A stretch of DNA of 64,000 nt from Croceibacterium ferulae (lineage in GTDB: Bacteria > Pseudomonadota > Alphaproteobacteria > Sphingomonadales > Sphingomonadaceae). This document shows positions 53,368-61,849 of this stretch, piece by piece. The DNA lies in the NCBI RefSeq assembly GCF_003660445.1, contig NZ_QZVQ01000007.1, forward strand, positions 62,001 through 126,000. The letters run 5' to 3'. The notes beneath the pieces are model-generated. The model did not search any database. It was not told the origin of the DNA and saw only the letters and a program-made list of their open reading frames with translations. A program made the translations under genes and the position numbers. How positions within the stretch are numbered: position 1 is the stretch's first letter; every line of letters begins with the position of its first letter.

Positions 53368-54656
53368 TTCACCCACTGCACATCCGCGCCCAGGTTCACG
53401 AAATTGTCGACAAAGCCCGGATGCGCGCGGCGGATCGGATCTGCGTCCAAGATGGTCGACTCGCCCTCCACACTGCTCGCCACCATCAGCAGCGCGATCG
53501 CGACGCGGATGATATAGGGGCTGGTGACGGTGGCGGGCGCCAGCCTGCTGCCGCCGAAGGTGATCAGCCGGTGCGGATCGCACAGCAAGGTGTGCGCCCC
53601 GAACAGGCTGAGTTCCGTGTGCCAGGTCAGCCCGCCCTCATAGACCTTGTTCCAGAACATCATCTGCCCTTCGGCCCGCGCGCCCAGCGCGATGAAGATC
53701 GGCAGCAGGTCCGCCGGGATATAGGGCCAGGGCGCCGCCTCCACCTTGGTGATCAGGTGGCTGGTGAAGTTGCCTTCCACACGCAGCTGCTGCGGCGCTT
53801 CCAGCCGGGACCAGCCATCCTCGTGCCGGACCTCAGCGCCGAACTTGGCGAAGGTGCGGTCGATCAGCATGAAGTGTTCCGGATGGGCGTTGCGCACCGC
53901 GATATCGCCGCCGGTCACCGCCGCCAGCGCCAGGAAGGTCGCGACCTCGTGGAAATCCTCCGTGAAGGTGTAGTCGGCACCGGTCAGGTCGCCGATCCGC
54001 TCCACGGTCACCATGGAAGTGCCCTTGCCGCTGATCCGCGCGCCGCACAGTTCCAGGAAGGTGCACATCTCCTGCACATGCGGCTCGCACGCGGCATTGA
54101 CGATCTGCGACGATCCGCTGACCGTCAGCGCGCTGAGAATGAAGTTCTCGGTCGTGGTGACACTGGCATATTCCAGCCACATGCGCGCCGGCTGACCGGA
54201 GGCACCGGAACGGAAGATGATCTCCCCGCCAGTCTGGCTGACCTCCGCCCCGAAGGCGCGGAACACGGCGACATGCGGGTCTATCTCGCGCGCGCCCAGG
54301 GTGCAGCCCTTCACCTCATGCTCCAGCCGCGTCTCGCCCAGACGATGCAGCAGGCCGGGGATCATCATGATGGAGGCGCGCATCGCCTGCGGCAGGGTGG
54401 CCTTGGCATTCGCCGGAATCGCCGAATGGTCGATCTCCAGCACCTTGGCATCCTTGTCCCAGGCAACCGTGCTGCCCAGTTCCTGGAAGAAGGCGACGAT
54501 CCGGGTCACGTCGGTGATCTCGGGCACATTGCGCAGCGTCACCGGCGCATCGGTCAGCAGCGTCGCGCACAACACCGGCAGCACCGCATTCTTGTTGGCC
54601 GAAGGTTCGATCCGCCCCGTCAGCGGCTTCCCGCCACGCACCAGCAGCGCCGTCAT
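53364..54656 (-). CDS. MurA-family enolpyruvyl transferase, divergent paralogue
   Basis: A 430-residue EPSP-synthase-fold protein of the MurA family. MurA adds enolpyruvate from PEP to UDP-GlcNAc. Lys22-Asn23 (SANKNAVLP), Cys118 and Arg123 (GCTLGAREIDPH, matching E. coli Cys115/Arg120) are kept. The sugar-binding region differs: a WNKVYEGGL segment near 335-343 takes the place of the usual ENRF motif, and the late DLRAGA motif reads SPYIIRVAIA. It may be a diverged second MurA, not the essential one. ATG 54656 has AGAGGA upstream; the TTG two codons earlier is less likely. Confidence 0.72.
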   Translation of the reverse strand: MTALLVRGGKPLTGRIEPSANKNAVLPVLCATLLTDAPVTLRNVPEITDVTRIVAFFQELGSTVAWDKDAKVLEIDHSAIPANAKATLPQAMRASIMMIPGLLHRLGETRLEHEVKGCTLGAREIDPHVAVFRAFGAEVSQTGGEIIFRSGASGQPARMWLEYASVTTTENFILSALTVSGSSQIVNAACEPHVQEMCTFLELCGARISGKGTSMVTVERIGDLTGADYTFTEDFHEVATFLALAAVTGGDIAVRNAHPEHFMLIDRTFAKFGAEVRHEDGWSRLEAPQQLRVEGNFTSHLITKVEAAPWPYIPADLLPIFIALGARAEGQMMFWNKVYEGGLTWHTELSLFGAHTLLCDPHRLITFGGSRLAPATVTSPYIIRVAIALLMVASSVEGESTILDADPIRRAHPGFVDNFVNLGADVQWVK

Positions 54657-54687
54657 TCGCAATCCTCTTTCATAATGGCGGGCATGT

Positions 54688-55296
54688 TCAATAGCCCATC
54701 AGATCAAGCACTTCCTGCCGGCTTTTGGGGTCCGACCTGAAAGTGCCCATAACCTTGCTGGTGATCATGGCAACGCCTGGCGTACGCACACCGCGCGCGG
54801 TCATGCAGGCATGGCTCGCCTCGATCACCACCGCCACGCCATGCGGCTGCAGGTGGTCCCAGATGCACTGCGCGACCTCCGCCGTCAGCCGTTCCTGCAC
54901 CTGCAGGCGGCGGGCATAGGCATGCAGCACCCGCGCCAGCTTCGAAATGCCGACCACCTTGTCCGTCGGCAGATAGGCGATCGCCGCCTTGCCGATGATA
55001 GGCGCCATGTGATGTTCGCAATGGCTCTGGAACGGAATGTCCTTCAGCAGGACGATCTCGTCATATCCGCCGACCTCGCGGAACACGCGGGACAGGTGCA
55101 CGGCCGGATCCTCGCCATAGCCCTGGCAGTATTCCTTCCAGGCCCGGGCGACGCGCGCTGGCGTATCGCGCAGGCCCTCCCGTTCCGGATTGTCGCCGGC
55201 CCATCGGATCAGCGTCCGCACGGCGTCCTGCACTTCGTCGGGCACCGCGATCTTGCCCTGGGGTGCCTCGTCGTCTGGTCCCAGCAGGCTGCTCAT
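54688..55296 (-). CDS. folE: GTP cyclohydrolase I
   Basis: A 202-residue enzyme that converts GTP to 7,8-dihydroneopterin triphosphate, the first step to folate. Zinc-site residues are in PFQSHCEHHMAPIIGKAAIAYLP (near 90-110) and SHACMTARGVRTPGVAMITS. Length and motifs match FolE1. ATG 55296 overlaps the stop of the phospholipase D gene by four bases. Confidence 0.95.
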   Translation of the reverse strand: MSSLLGPDDEAPQGKIAVPDEVQDAVRTLIRWAGDNPEREGLRDTPARVARAWKEYCQGYGEDPAVHLSRVFREVGGYDEIVLLKDIPFQSHCEHHMAPIIGKAAIAYLPTDKVVGISKLARVLHAYARRLQVQERLTAEVAQCIWDHLQPHGVAVVIEASHACMTARGVRTPGVAMITSKVMGTFRSDPKSRQEVLDLMGY

Positions 55297-56810
55297 GCCC
55301 GCCTGCGTGCGCGGAGTCTCTTCATGGATCGGGCCAATAGGCTGCCTGCGCGGAAAAGGCCACGTCTGCGCGGCGTGATCGTGAACATCTCCGCCGGCTC
55401 CTCCGGATCGAGCGTCTGACGGCTCGCCAGATCGATCTCGATGTCGCTCAGATCCTGCGGCTGGTAGGCGCGCAGCGTATGCACCCGGTCAGGGCCGAGC
55501 CCTTCGATCATGTCCGCCATGGAGCCGGCCTCCTCCAGCATGCCGCCGACCTCCTCCGGCACCAGGTCCAGATGCTCTGCCAGCAGGGCGTGCCGGATGC
55601 CGCGGATCGCGTCCGAGCATCCTTCGTTGCCCTTCCGCGCGCAGTCGATGAACACGTCGCATTCGCTGTCCAGACCCATGGACCGGTTGTTCCAGTTGGC
55701 CGAACCGATGCGGATGATCTGGTCGTCGATGATCGTCAGCTTGGCATGGACGTAGATCGACGTCTCGCCTGCATAGGGCACATACAGGTGGAAGCGGTTC
55801 TTGTGGTCCGCTTCCTTCACCGCGCGAAACAGCAGGTCGCGCGCCGGGTCCATCGCCTTGGCCTCCACCCAGCCGTCGGCGGTGGCCGGCATCACCAGCA
55901 CGATTTCGGGCGGATCATCCTCCGCCATGCGCGCGCAGATCGCCTCCGCGATGCGGCGGCTGGCGAAGTACTGGTTCTCCGCATAGACATAGCGGCGGGC
56001 GCGGGCGATCTGTGAAAGGATCAGCTCCTCGATCTCGCTGACGCCTTCATCGTCCTTGTATGCCGCGCGGGTGCGGGCGATGCCGATCTCCACATCGGTG
56101 AAATGCGGGTCCAGCGGATCGGGCCAGGCGCTGTCCGGACAGCCTTCCACCGGTTCCAGATCGCCGCCGCCAGCCCGGCGCCAGCGGTCGCGCGCCAGAT
56201 CCTGCAGCGTGCCGGCGATGGGCCCTTCCATGATCATGGTGATGTCGTGCCACGGACCATGCAGGCTGCCCCAGGGCCGCCGCCGCCGCTTGTCCCGCTC
56301 CCGATGCTCGGGCGTGTCCCAGCGGCGATCGGTCATGTCGATGCCGCCGCACACCGCCACCGTGTCGTCCAGAATGGCGATCTTCTGATGGTGCGAGCAG
56401 CCGATGGGATGGGCGTTGTCGAATTTGAAGTCGATCCGCCGATGCGGGAACCACCGGGCAAGATCGATCAGCATGGAGCCGCGGAAACCCAGCTTCAGCG
56501 CGCCGAAGCCCCATTTCAGGATCTTGAGCTCCAGCTGCGGATTGTGCCGCACCAGCCACAGGAAGAAGCTGCCCAGCCGGCTGGGGTATTGTCGCTTGAT
56601 CCCCTTCTGGTACCAGCGCCGGCCGCGCAGCAGGTGGATGCGCGTGTCGAAATCCCAGCCGATCAGCAACACCCGCCGCCGGGCCTTCAGCATGGCGCGC
56701 TGCATCAGGTCGAAATAGTCGGCGGCGTCCACCACGACCCGCACGCGGCTGGCCTTGGCATAACGCCACACGCCCGGTTCGACCGGCGCATCGTTGAACT
56801 GCTCTGCCAC
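55293..56810 (-). CDS. Phospholipase D-family protein (cardiolipin synthase-like)
   Basis: A 505-residue protein with two HKD motifs: GCSHHQKIAILDD near residue 140 and IYVHAKLTIIDDQIIRIGSANWNNRSMGLDSE near 355, the arrangement that forms one PLD active site. RVLLIGWDFDTRIHLLRG near 45 and DITMIMEGPIAGTLQDL are further markers. The lack of N-terminal membrane helices separates it from classical ClsA; it resembles VTT-less PLD phosphodiesterases. GTG start with AAGGA upstream. It leads folE with a four-base overlap. Confidence 0.85.
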   Translation of the reverse strand: MAEQFNDAPVEPGVWRYAKASRVRVVVDAADYFDLMQRAMLKARRRVLLIGWDFDTRIHLLRGRRWYQKGIKRQYPSRLGSFFLWLVRHNPQLELKILKWGFGALKLGFRGSMLIDLARWFPHRRIDFKFDNAHPIGCSHHQKIAILDDTVAVCGGIDMTDRRWDTPEHRERDKRRRRPWGSLHGPWHDITMIMEGPIAGTLQDLARDRWRRAGGGDLEPVEGCPDSAWPDPLDPHFTDVEIGIARTRAAYKDDEGVSEIEELILSQIARARRYVYAENQYFASRRIAEAICARMAEDDPPEIVLVMPATADGWVEAKAMDPARDLLFRAVKEADHKNRFHLYVPYAGETSIYVHAKLTIIDDQIIRIGSANWNNRSMGLDSECDVFIDCARKGNEGCSDAIRGIRHALLAEHLDLVPEEVGGMLEEAGSMADMIEGLGPDRVHTLRAYQPQDLSDIEIDLASRQTLDPEEPAEMFTITPRRRGLFRAGSLLARSMKRLRARRRA

Positions 56811-56846
56811 CTTAATCCTTGTTAGCCTGCGTTGCAGCCAAGCGGT

Positions 56847-57218
56847 TCATTGCGTGCCCGGTTCCGCAGCCCGGTGGCCGAAAAACTGACGCATCGCCCC
56901 GACGACCACAAGTCCGACCAGCGTGGCCGCGCCATCGGCCAGCCAGTCCAGTCCGCTGCCCTCCCGATTGAGCATCGGCAGGGCCCATTGCGCCACCTCG
57001 ATCGCCAGGCCCAGCAGGATCATCGCCAGCGCGATCGTCCGCAATCGACTGTGGGGATAAGCGAGCCCGGCCAGGACGGTGAGGGTGAAGAAGGCGATCA
57101 TGTGCTGCCACTTGTCGCCCAGCCCGGCCGTTGGCACCGGGGTTGCAAGCGGCCACAGCGCCATTGTGACGGCAAAGACGGCCGCAGCCCAGAACAACAG
57201 GCGGAAAAGACGGGTCAT
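56847..57218 (-). CDS. VanZ-like membrane protein
   Basis: A 123-residue inner-membrane protein with three or four helices (FWAAAVFAVTMALWPL, LTVLAGLAYPHSR, IALAMILLGLAIEVAQW, LADGAATLVGLVVVGAM). DKWQHMIAFFTLTVLAG and EVAQWALPMLNREGSGLDWLADG are VanZ-family signatures. It was named from a teicoplanin-resistance gene, but the family role in most bacteria is unknown. It begins the minus-strand run that continues with the phospholipase D-like gene 36 bases away. Confidence 0.75.
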   Translation of the reverse strand: MTRLFRLLFWAAAVFAVTMALWPLATPVPTAGLGDKWQHMIAFFTLTVLAGLAYPHSRLRTIALAMILLGLAIEVAQWALPMLNREGSGLDWLADGAATLVGLVVVGAMRQFFGHRAAEPGTQ

Positions 57219-57221
57219 GTG

Positions 57222-57248
57222 CCGCAGCGTAGCGGAGCGACGCTGCGG
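57222..57248 (-). promoter_or_regulatory. Hairpin just upstream of the VanZ-like gene
   Basis: A perfect 9-bp stem CCGCAGCGT/ACGCTGCGG with a nine-base loop begins four bases before the gene start. In the transcript it would occupy the ribosome-binding region, so it could restrict translation. Confidence 0.4.
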
Positions 57249-57261
57249 GCGAAAGGGCATG

Positions 57262-57274
57262 TTGCAATGCAGCA
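57262..57274. promoter_or_regulatory. TGC-rich box TTGCAATGCAGCA
   Basis: A variant of the TGC box seen at 36768 and 48467, sharing the TGCAGCA end. It lies 44 bases upstream of the VanZ-like start and 228 bases upstream of the superoxide dismutase gene. Function inferred from repetition only. Confidence 0.3.
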
Positions 57275-57501
57275 GGCCCGGGGAGCTCGACAGCGCGCGC
57301 GGATGACTGATGGAAACTCGCTGCCTTTGCGGCGTTCCATCGGTGACCCAACCGCATTAGGGCGGCATGGACGGTATCGATCGCGGGAGATGCAGCTTTG
57401 CCCATCCACGTTCCACGCCGCACCATGCTGGCCGGTTCGCTGCCACGATGGCTGCGGCTGCCTTTCCGTCCATTGCCAATACTCAGCAGGAGACCAATTC
57501 C

Positions 57502-58116
57502 ATGAGCACCTTCACCCTGCCCCCGTTGCCTTACGCCTATGACGCGCTGGAGCCCGCCATCGACAAGGAAACGATGACGTTCCACCACGACAAGCACCAC
57601 CAGGCCTATGTCACGGCCCTGAACGGCGCCGTCGATGCCGATCCCGCGCTGCAGGGCAAGTCGCTGGAAGAACTGGTCGCCGTGGCGGGCACGCTGGCGC
57701 CGGTGGTCCGCAACAATGGCGGTGGCCACTGGAACCACTCCTTCTTCTGGGAGATCATGGGCCCCGATGGCGGCGCACCCAGCGCCGAGCTGTCGGCCGC
57801 CATCGACGAAGCCTTCGGCTCGCTGGACGAGATGAAGGCCAAGTTCAAGGAAGCGGGCACGAAGCAGTTCGGCTCCGGCTGGGTGTGGCTGATCGTGGGC
57901 GCCGACGGCAAGCTGGCGATCACCTCCACGCCGAACCAGGACAACCCGCTGATGGACGTCGCCGCCACCAAGGGCGCGCCGATCCTGGGCAATGACGTGT
58001 GGGAGCACGCCTATTACCTCACCTACCAGAACCGCCGCGCGGACTATCTGGAAGGCTGGTGGCCGGTCGTGAACTGGACCAAGGTCAGCGAGCACTTCGC
58101 CGCAGCGACCGCCTGA
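57502..58116 (+). CDS. Superoxide dismutase, Mn/cambialistic type
   Basis: A 204-residue Fe/Mn superoxide dismutase. Metal ligands are His28 (TFHHDKHHQAYV), His79 (GGGHWNHSFFW), Asp165 and His169 (NDVWEHAYYLTYQN). The GGGHWNH form and the Gln in STPNQDNPLM (position of E. coli Mn-SOD Gln146) point to manganese or either metal, although automated tools often call such alphaproteobacterial genes sodB (iron). AGGAG precedes the ATG. No signal peptide, so cytoplasmic. Its 283-base upstream region is the largest in the window and holds the hairpin and TGC box of the divergent gene. Confidence 0.9.
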   Translation: MSTFTLPPLPYAYDALEPAIDKETMTFHHDKHHQAYVTALNGAVDADPALQGKSLEELVAVAGTLAPVVRNNGGGHWNHSFFWEIMGPDGGAPSAELSAAIDEAFGSLDEMKAKFKEAGTKQFGSGWVWLIVGADGKLAITSTPNQDNPLMDVAATKGAPILGNDVWEHAYYLTYQNRRADYLEGWWPVVNWTKVSEHFAAATA

Positions 58117-58129
58117 TCGACCGATGCGA

Positions 58130-58158
58130 GATCCCCGGCGCCGACGGTGTCGGGGATC
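58130..58158. terminator. Hairpin between convergent sod and small membrane protein genes
   Basis: An 8-bp perfect stem GATCCCCG/CGGGGATC encloses 13 bases that can partly pair. It lies 13 bases after the sod stop and reaches the last codon of the convergent gene; probably a bidirectional terminator. Confidence 0.5.
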
Positions 58159-58381
58159 ACCGTCGCCGCATCAACAGCCGGCCGATTTTCGGAAATCGTG
58201 AATTCAAGCCAAGCAGAACGACGGCGAGGCATGCCAGCCCGACCGTGGACGCCGCCTCAAAGCCCAGGCGCGAACCGAGGAAGTCGACGGCGATGTACTG
58301 GAAGCATTTGCCCAGCACGACCCCTGCGCCGATGATCGCCACCGTTCCGGCCAGCGCACGCAGCGCCGGCAGGGCTGTCAC
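58157..58381 (-). CDS. Small membrane protein of unknown function
   Basis: A 74-residue protein with two hydrophobic helices (LAGTVAIIGAGVVLGK and STVGLACLAVVLLGLN) and a basic end (IGRLLMRRR). GTG at 58381 overlaps the stop of the NDUFS4 gene by four bases (GTGA). I do not recognise a family. Its coupling to an electron-transport subunit is the only functional hint. Confidence 0.65.
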   Translation of the reverse strand: MTALPALRALAGTVAIIGAGVVLGKCFQYIAVDFLGSRLGFEAASTVGLACLAVVLLGLNSRFPKIGRLLMRRR

Positions 58382-58656
58382 CGGAAATTGTCGGCGTAGG
58401 CCTGAATCTTGAGGCGCTTGGGCGGCGTGGGATGCACACTCGCCTCGATCCCGTACTTCTCGGCATAGGCCAGCGCCGCCTCGCAGGACGCGAACTTCAG
58501 CGTGACCTGCTGCTGCGTGTCCCCGCTGCCGGCCCACCCCATCAGCGGATCCGGCTTCTTCGCCTCTGCCGGGACGAAGTCCAGCAACCATTGGTCGGTC
58601 TGCGCCTTGCCGCTTTGCATCGCGCTTTTGGGTCGTTCGTAGATACGGGCCTGCAT
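58378..58656 (-). CDS. NDUFS4-like complex I accessory subunit
   Basis: A 92-residue protein of the ETC complex I subunit family (homologue of mitochondrial NDUFS4). Typical alphaproteobacterial segments are present: MQARIYERPKSAMQSGKA, WLLDFVP, PLMGWAGSGDTQQQVTLKF, and the C-terminal LKIQAYADNFR. It is a peripheral, matrix-arm-type subunit of NADH dehydrogenase. The ATG at 58656 has AAAGGCAGG upstream. The nuo operon is not in the window. Confidence 0.88.
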   Translation of the reverse strand: MQARIYERPKSAMQSGKAQTDQWLLDFVPAEAKKPDPLMGWAGSGDTQQQVTLKFASCEAALAYAEKYGIEASVHPTPPKRLKIQAYADNFR

Positions 58657-58688
58657 GGACCTGCCTTTCCCCTGAAAAACGATTCCGA

Positions 58689-61106
58689 TCAAGACCGTTC
58701 GAATGCGTTCCGGGTCTTGAGACTCGGCTTCTCGGCCCAGGGTTCCCCCGGCCAGCGATGGCGGGGGTAGCGGCCCTTCATGTCCTTGACCACATCGGCC
58801 CAGCTGCCGCGCCAGAAACCGGGCAGGTCCCGCGTCGCCTGGATGGGCCGCCCGGCCGGGCTGGTCAGCTTCAGCAGCAGCGGCGTGGTGCCGATCATCG
58901 GATGCCGGTCGAGCCCGAAGCAGGCCTGCACCCGCACCTCCACGCTGGGCGCATCGTCCCCGGCATAAACGATCGGATGATGCGAGCCGACGGGACTGAT
59001 CCATTCGCGCGGAGCCACCCGGTCCAGCCGCTGGCGATCATCCCACGCCATGCTGTTCAGCAGCGCCTCCGCCACCCGGCCAGGCGCCACGTCCAGATCG
59101 CGGCGACCGCGTAGCAGAGGGCCGAGCCACGACGCAGCACCGGCGCGCAAAGCCTCAGGCCGCAGTGCATCTATCCCGGCGTATCCACCGCGCGCCAACA
59201 GGGTTTTCGGCAGCATATCCGCAAATTTATCCACAGCCTTGTCCAGCAGCAAAGCGTGGATCGCATCCTGGTCCGGCTGCGGGTCCGAGCCCGTGGCCAG
59301 CGTGATCGCGCCGATGCGCCGCTGCAGGCGTGCCTCCACCCGCTCGCCCGTCCAGTGCAGCACCTGCCGCCGCTCGATCCGCCCGGCCAGCCATTGCTCG
59401 ACCTCCGCCGTTTCCAGCGGCAGCGCGGCGGTGATGCGCGCTCCCTTCGCCAGACCCGTCGCATCACCGATCGCCAGCCATTCGCTGCGGGCGAGCGGCG
59501 ACGTGGGGTCCAGCACAAAGCCGCGCCCGCCGGCAGCCAGCCAGTTCTCCCCCGAAGGATCGCGGCGCCGAGCCAGATTGTCCGGCTGCGCCAGCGCCAG
59601 CAGGATGCCGGGCGGCGGGCTGCCCGCCTGCTGACGCGGCTGAAGCCTGCGCGCCATCGCAGCCCAGCGGCCCGCCAGCTTGCGGCTGGCCTCCGCCTTG
59701 CCGCCGCGTTCGGTGGCGAAGCGGGACAGGCGGTGCGCCAGATCCTCCCCGCGGCCGCCCAGTCCGCGCTCCTGCAGCAGCAACGCCAGCCGTGCGGCCT
59801 CCTCCGCCTGGCCCCACTCCGCCCCATGCAGCAGCATTGCGGCCTGCCACGGCGCCATGGGCAGGGTGGCGACCTGCCGGCCAAAATCCGTCAGCTGCCC
59901 CGCCCGATCCAGCGCATCCATCGCCTGCAGCCGTGCCTGCGCCGCCTGCAGCGAGGCGGCCGGCGGCGGGTCCAGCCAGGGCAGGCTGGCAGGATCGCCC
60001 GTTCCCCAGCGCGCCAGCGCCAGGGTCAGGGGAGCCAGATCGGCCACCACCATCTCGGGCGGATCATAGGGCGCACGCCCGGCATGGCCGGCCTGTTCCC
60101 ACAGGCGATAGGCGACACCCGGCCCCTGCCGCGCTGCTCGCCCGGCACGCTGGGCGGCGGCGGCCTGGCTGGCGCGGGTGGTGACGAGGTGAGTGACGCC
60201 CGCCGCCTTGTCGAACTCCGCCCGGCGGGCAAGACCGCTGTCGACCACCACGGCGACGCCATCCAGCGTCAGCGATGTTTCGGCGATGGCGGTGGCGAGG
60301 ACGATGCGGCGGCGCCCGTCCGGGTCGCGGCGCAGCGCGGCGCTTTGCGCACCCGGCTCCAGCTGACCGTGCAGCGGCAGCACCGGCACGCCCGGCAGGC
60401 GTTGCTCCAGTCGCTCGCGCACCCGCTCGATCTCGCCCACGCCAGGCAGGAAGGCCAGCAGGTCGCCATCCTCCGCCCGCCAGGCGGTCAGGATCGCGCC
60501 GGTCATCGCCTCGTCGATCCGCAGCTCCGCCCGGGCACCCAGCCACTCGATCCGCAAAGGATGGGCGCGCCCTTCACTCTCGATCACCGGCGCATCCGCC
60601 CCCAGCAGCCGGGCAAAGCGCGCGCCGTCAATCGTCGCGCTCATCACCAGCAGGCGCAGGTCCGGGCGCAGCACCGCCTGGCTTTCCAGCGCGAGGGCCA
60701 GGCCGAGATCGCTGTCGAGGTGCCGCTCATGCGCCTCGTCGAACAGCACGGCACTGATGCCGTCCAATTCCTGATCGGCCAGCAGGCGATTCACGAAGAT
60801 CGCCTCTGTCACCACCAGGATGCGCGTGGCGGCGGACTGCCGGCTGTCCAATCGGGTGAGATAGCCCACCCGCTCGCCAACGGGCTCGCCCAGCGAGTGC
60901 GCGATCCGCTCCGCCGCGGCGCGTGCAGCCACGCGGCGGAGGCTGAGCAGGATGACCTGACCGCTGCACCATGGCTGGTCGAGCAGCGCCGGAGCGACCG
61001 CCGTGGTCTTGCCCGCGCCCGGTGGCGCGATCAGCACGGCGGAGGAACGGTTGCGCAGCGCCGTCAGCACATCCGGCAGCACGGCGTCAATCGGCAGGCC
61101 GCTCAT
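58689..61106 (-). CDS. hrpB: ATP-dependent helicase HrpB
   Basis: An 805-residue DEAH-box (DExH) helicase. Walker A is LIAPPGAGKTTAV near residue 25, the DEAH box is LFDEAHERHL, motif III is LLVMSATI, motif VI is QRAGRAARQGPG. The C-terminal HrpB domain ends NAFERS and includes GRYPRHRWPGEPW. The role is not settled; E. coli hrpB mutants have mild phenotypes. ATG 61106 overlaps the nucleotidyltransferase stop by four bases. It joins a flippase and nucleotidyltransferase to NDUFS4 in one transcription unit. Confidence 0.92.
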   Translation of the reverse strand: MSGLPIDAVLPDVLTALRNRSSAVLIAPPGAGKTTAVAPALLDQPWCSGQVILLSLRRVAARAAAERIAHSLGEPVGERVGYLTRLDSRQSAATRILVVTEAIFVNRLLADQELDGISAVLFDEAHERHLDSDLGLALALESQAVLRPDLRLLVMSATIDGARFARLLGADAPVIESEGRAHPLRIEWLGARAELRIDEAMTGAILTAWRAEDGDLLAFLPGVGEIERVRERLEQRLPGVPVLPLHGQLEPGAQSAALRRDPDGRRRIVLATAIAETSLTLDGVAVVVDSGLARRAEFDKAAGVTHLVTTRASQAAAAQRAGRAARQGPGVAYRLWEQAGHAGRAPYDPPEMVVADLAPLTLALARWGTGDPASLPWLDPPPAASLQAAQARLQAMDALDRAGQLTDFGRQVATLPMAPWQAAMLLHGAEWGQAEEAARLALLLQERGLGGRGEDLAHRLSRFATERGGKAEASRKLAGRWAAMARRLQPRQQAGSPPPGILLALAQPDNLARRRDPSGENWLAAGGRGFVLDPTSPLARSEWLAIGDATGLAKGARITAALPLETAEVEQWLAGRIERRQVLHWTGERVEARLQRRIGAITLATGSDPQPDQDAIHALLLDKAVDKFADMLPKTLLARGGYAGIDALRPEALRAGAASWLGPLLRGRRDLDVAPGRVAEALLNSMAWDDRQRLDRVAPREWISPVGSHHPIVYAGDDAPSVEVRVQACFGLDRHPMIGTTPLLLKLTSPAGRPIQATRDLPGFWRGSWADVVKDMKGRYPRHRWPGEPWAEKPSLKTRNAFERS

Positions 61107-61849
61107 TGTCCCAGCAGGCGCTGCACGTCCGCAAGATCGGCAGGCTTGTCCACGTCCACCGCCGCCAGCCCGTCCGTTGCCGGCACCAGAGCGATGCGGC
61201 ACCCGATCCGCCCGCCCAGCCGCTCCAGCGCGGCGGCCAGCGTCAGCCGCCCGGAAAGATAGCGCAGCAGCAGGCCGGGGCCGAGCCGGGCGACGATCCG
61301 CCATGGCCGCTTGCGATCCGCCTCGACCCGCGTCCATTCGGTGACCGCCCGACGTGCCGCGGGGCCACGCAGCAGGAACAGGTTGCAGCCGGACCAATGG
61401 CCATCGGCAAAGCGCAGATAGGTGCGGCGGCTGCCCGGCAATGCGGCTTCGACCGCCTGCCGTTCCGCCAGCATGATCGCCACGTCGCTGACCGGCGGCG
61501 CACCATCGACCAGCTGGTGCACCCATTCGGGGCGCAGCAAGGCGTGATCGGAAGTCGTGATCAGCAGCGGCGTGCCCGCCAGCTCCAGCCCCGCCAGTAC
61601 GCTGCCGCTGGGGCCGGCTGCGGGCGCGATCACCTCGGCACCCAGCCGCGTTGCAAGCTGAGCCACCGGCCCGGGCGCGCAGCTGACCAGGATGCGCGGG
61701 CAGCCCGCGACCCGCAACGCCTCGACGACGCGCGCCAGCATCGGCTCGCCGGCGACCTCGATCAGCGCCTTGTGCGCCACGCCCATCTGTTCGGCGAAGG
61801 GATCGCCGCCGGGGCGCGATCCGGCCAGGACCAGCGCGGTGACGGTCAT
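61103..61849 (-). CDS. MobA-like nucleotidyltransferase
   Basis: A 248-residue NTP-transferase of the MobA/GlmU-N fold: TALVLAGSRPGGDPFAE at the N-terminus (nucleotide loop), KALIEVAGEPMLARV, LLITTSDHALL (metal-binding Asp) and GLAAVDVDKPADLADVQ at the end. It probably makes a nucleotide-activated sugar or alcohol phosphate. The flippase in front and the TagF-like gene beyond it suggest envelope-polymer or lipid synthesis. Confidence 0.8.
   Translation of the reverse strand: MTVTALVLAGSRPGGDPFAEQMGVAHKALIEVAGEPMLARVVEALRVAGCPRILVSCAPGPVAQLATRLGAEVIAPAAGPSGSVLAGLELAGTPLLITTSDHALLRPEWVHQLVDGAPPVSDVAIMLAERQAVEAALPGSRRTYLRFADGHWSGCNLFLLRGPAARRAVTEWTRVEADRKRPWRIVARLGPGLLLRYLSGRLTLAAALERLGGRIGCRIALVPATDGLAAVDVDKPADLADVQRLLGQ

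Noticed and set aside
56812-58095. A 427-residue minus-strand protein
   Set aside because: It covers the sod gene in reverse and the VanZ-like gene in another frame; both of those have clear family motifs.
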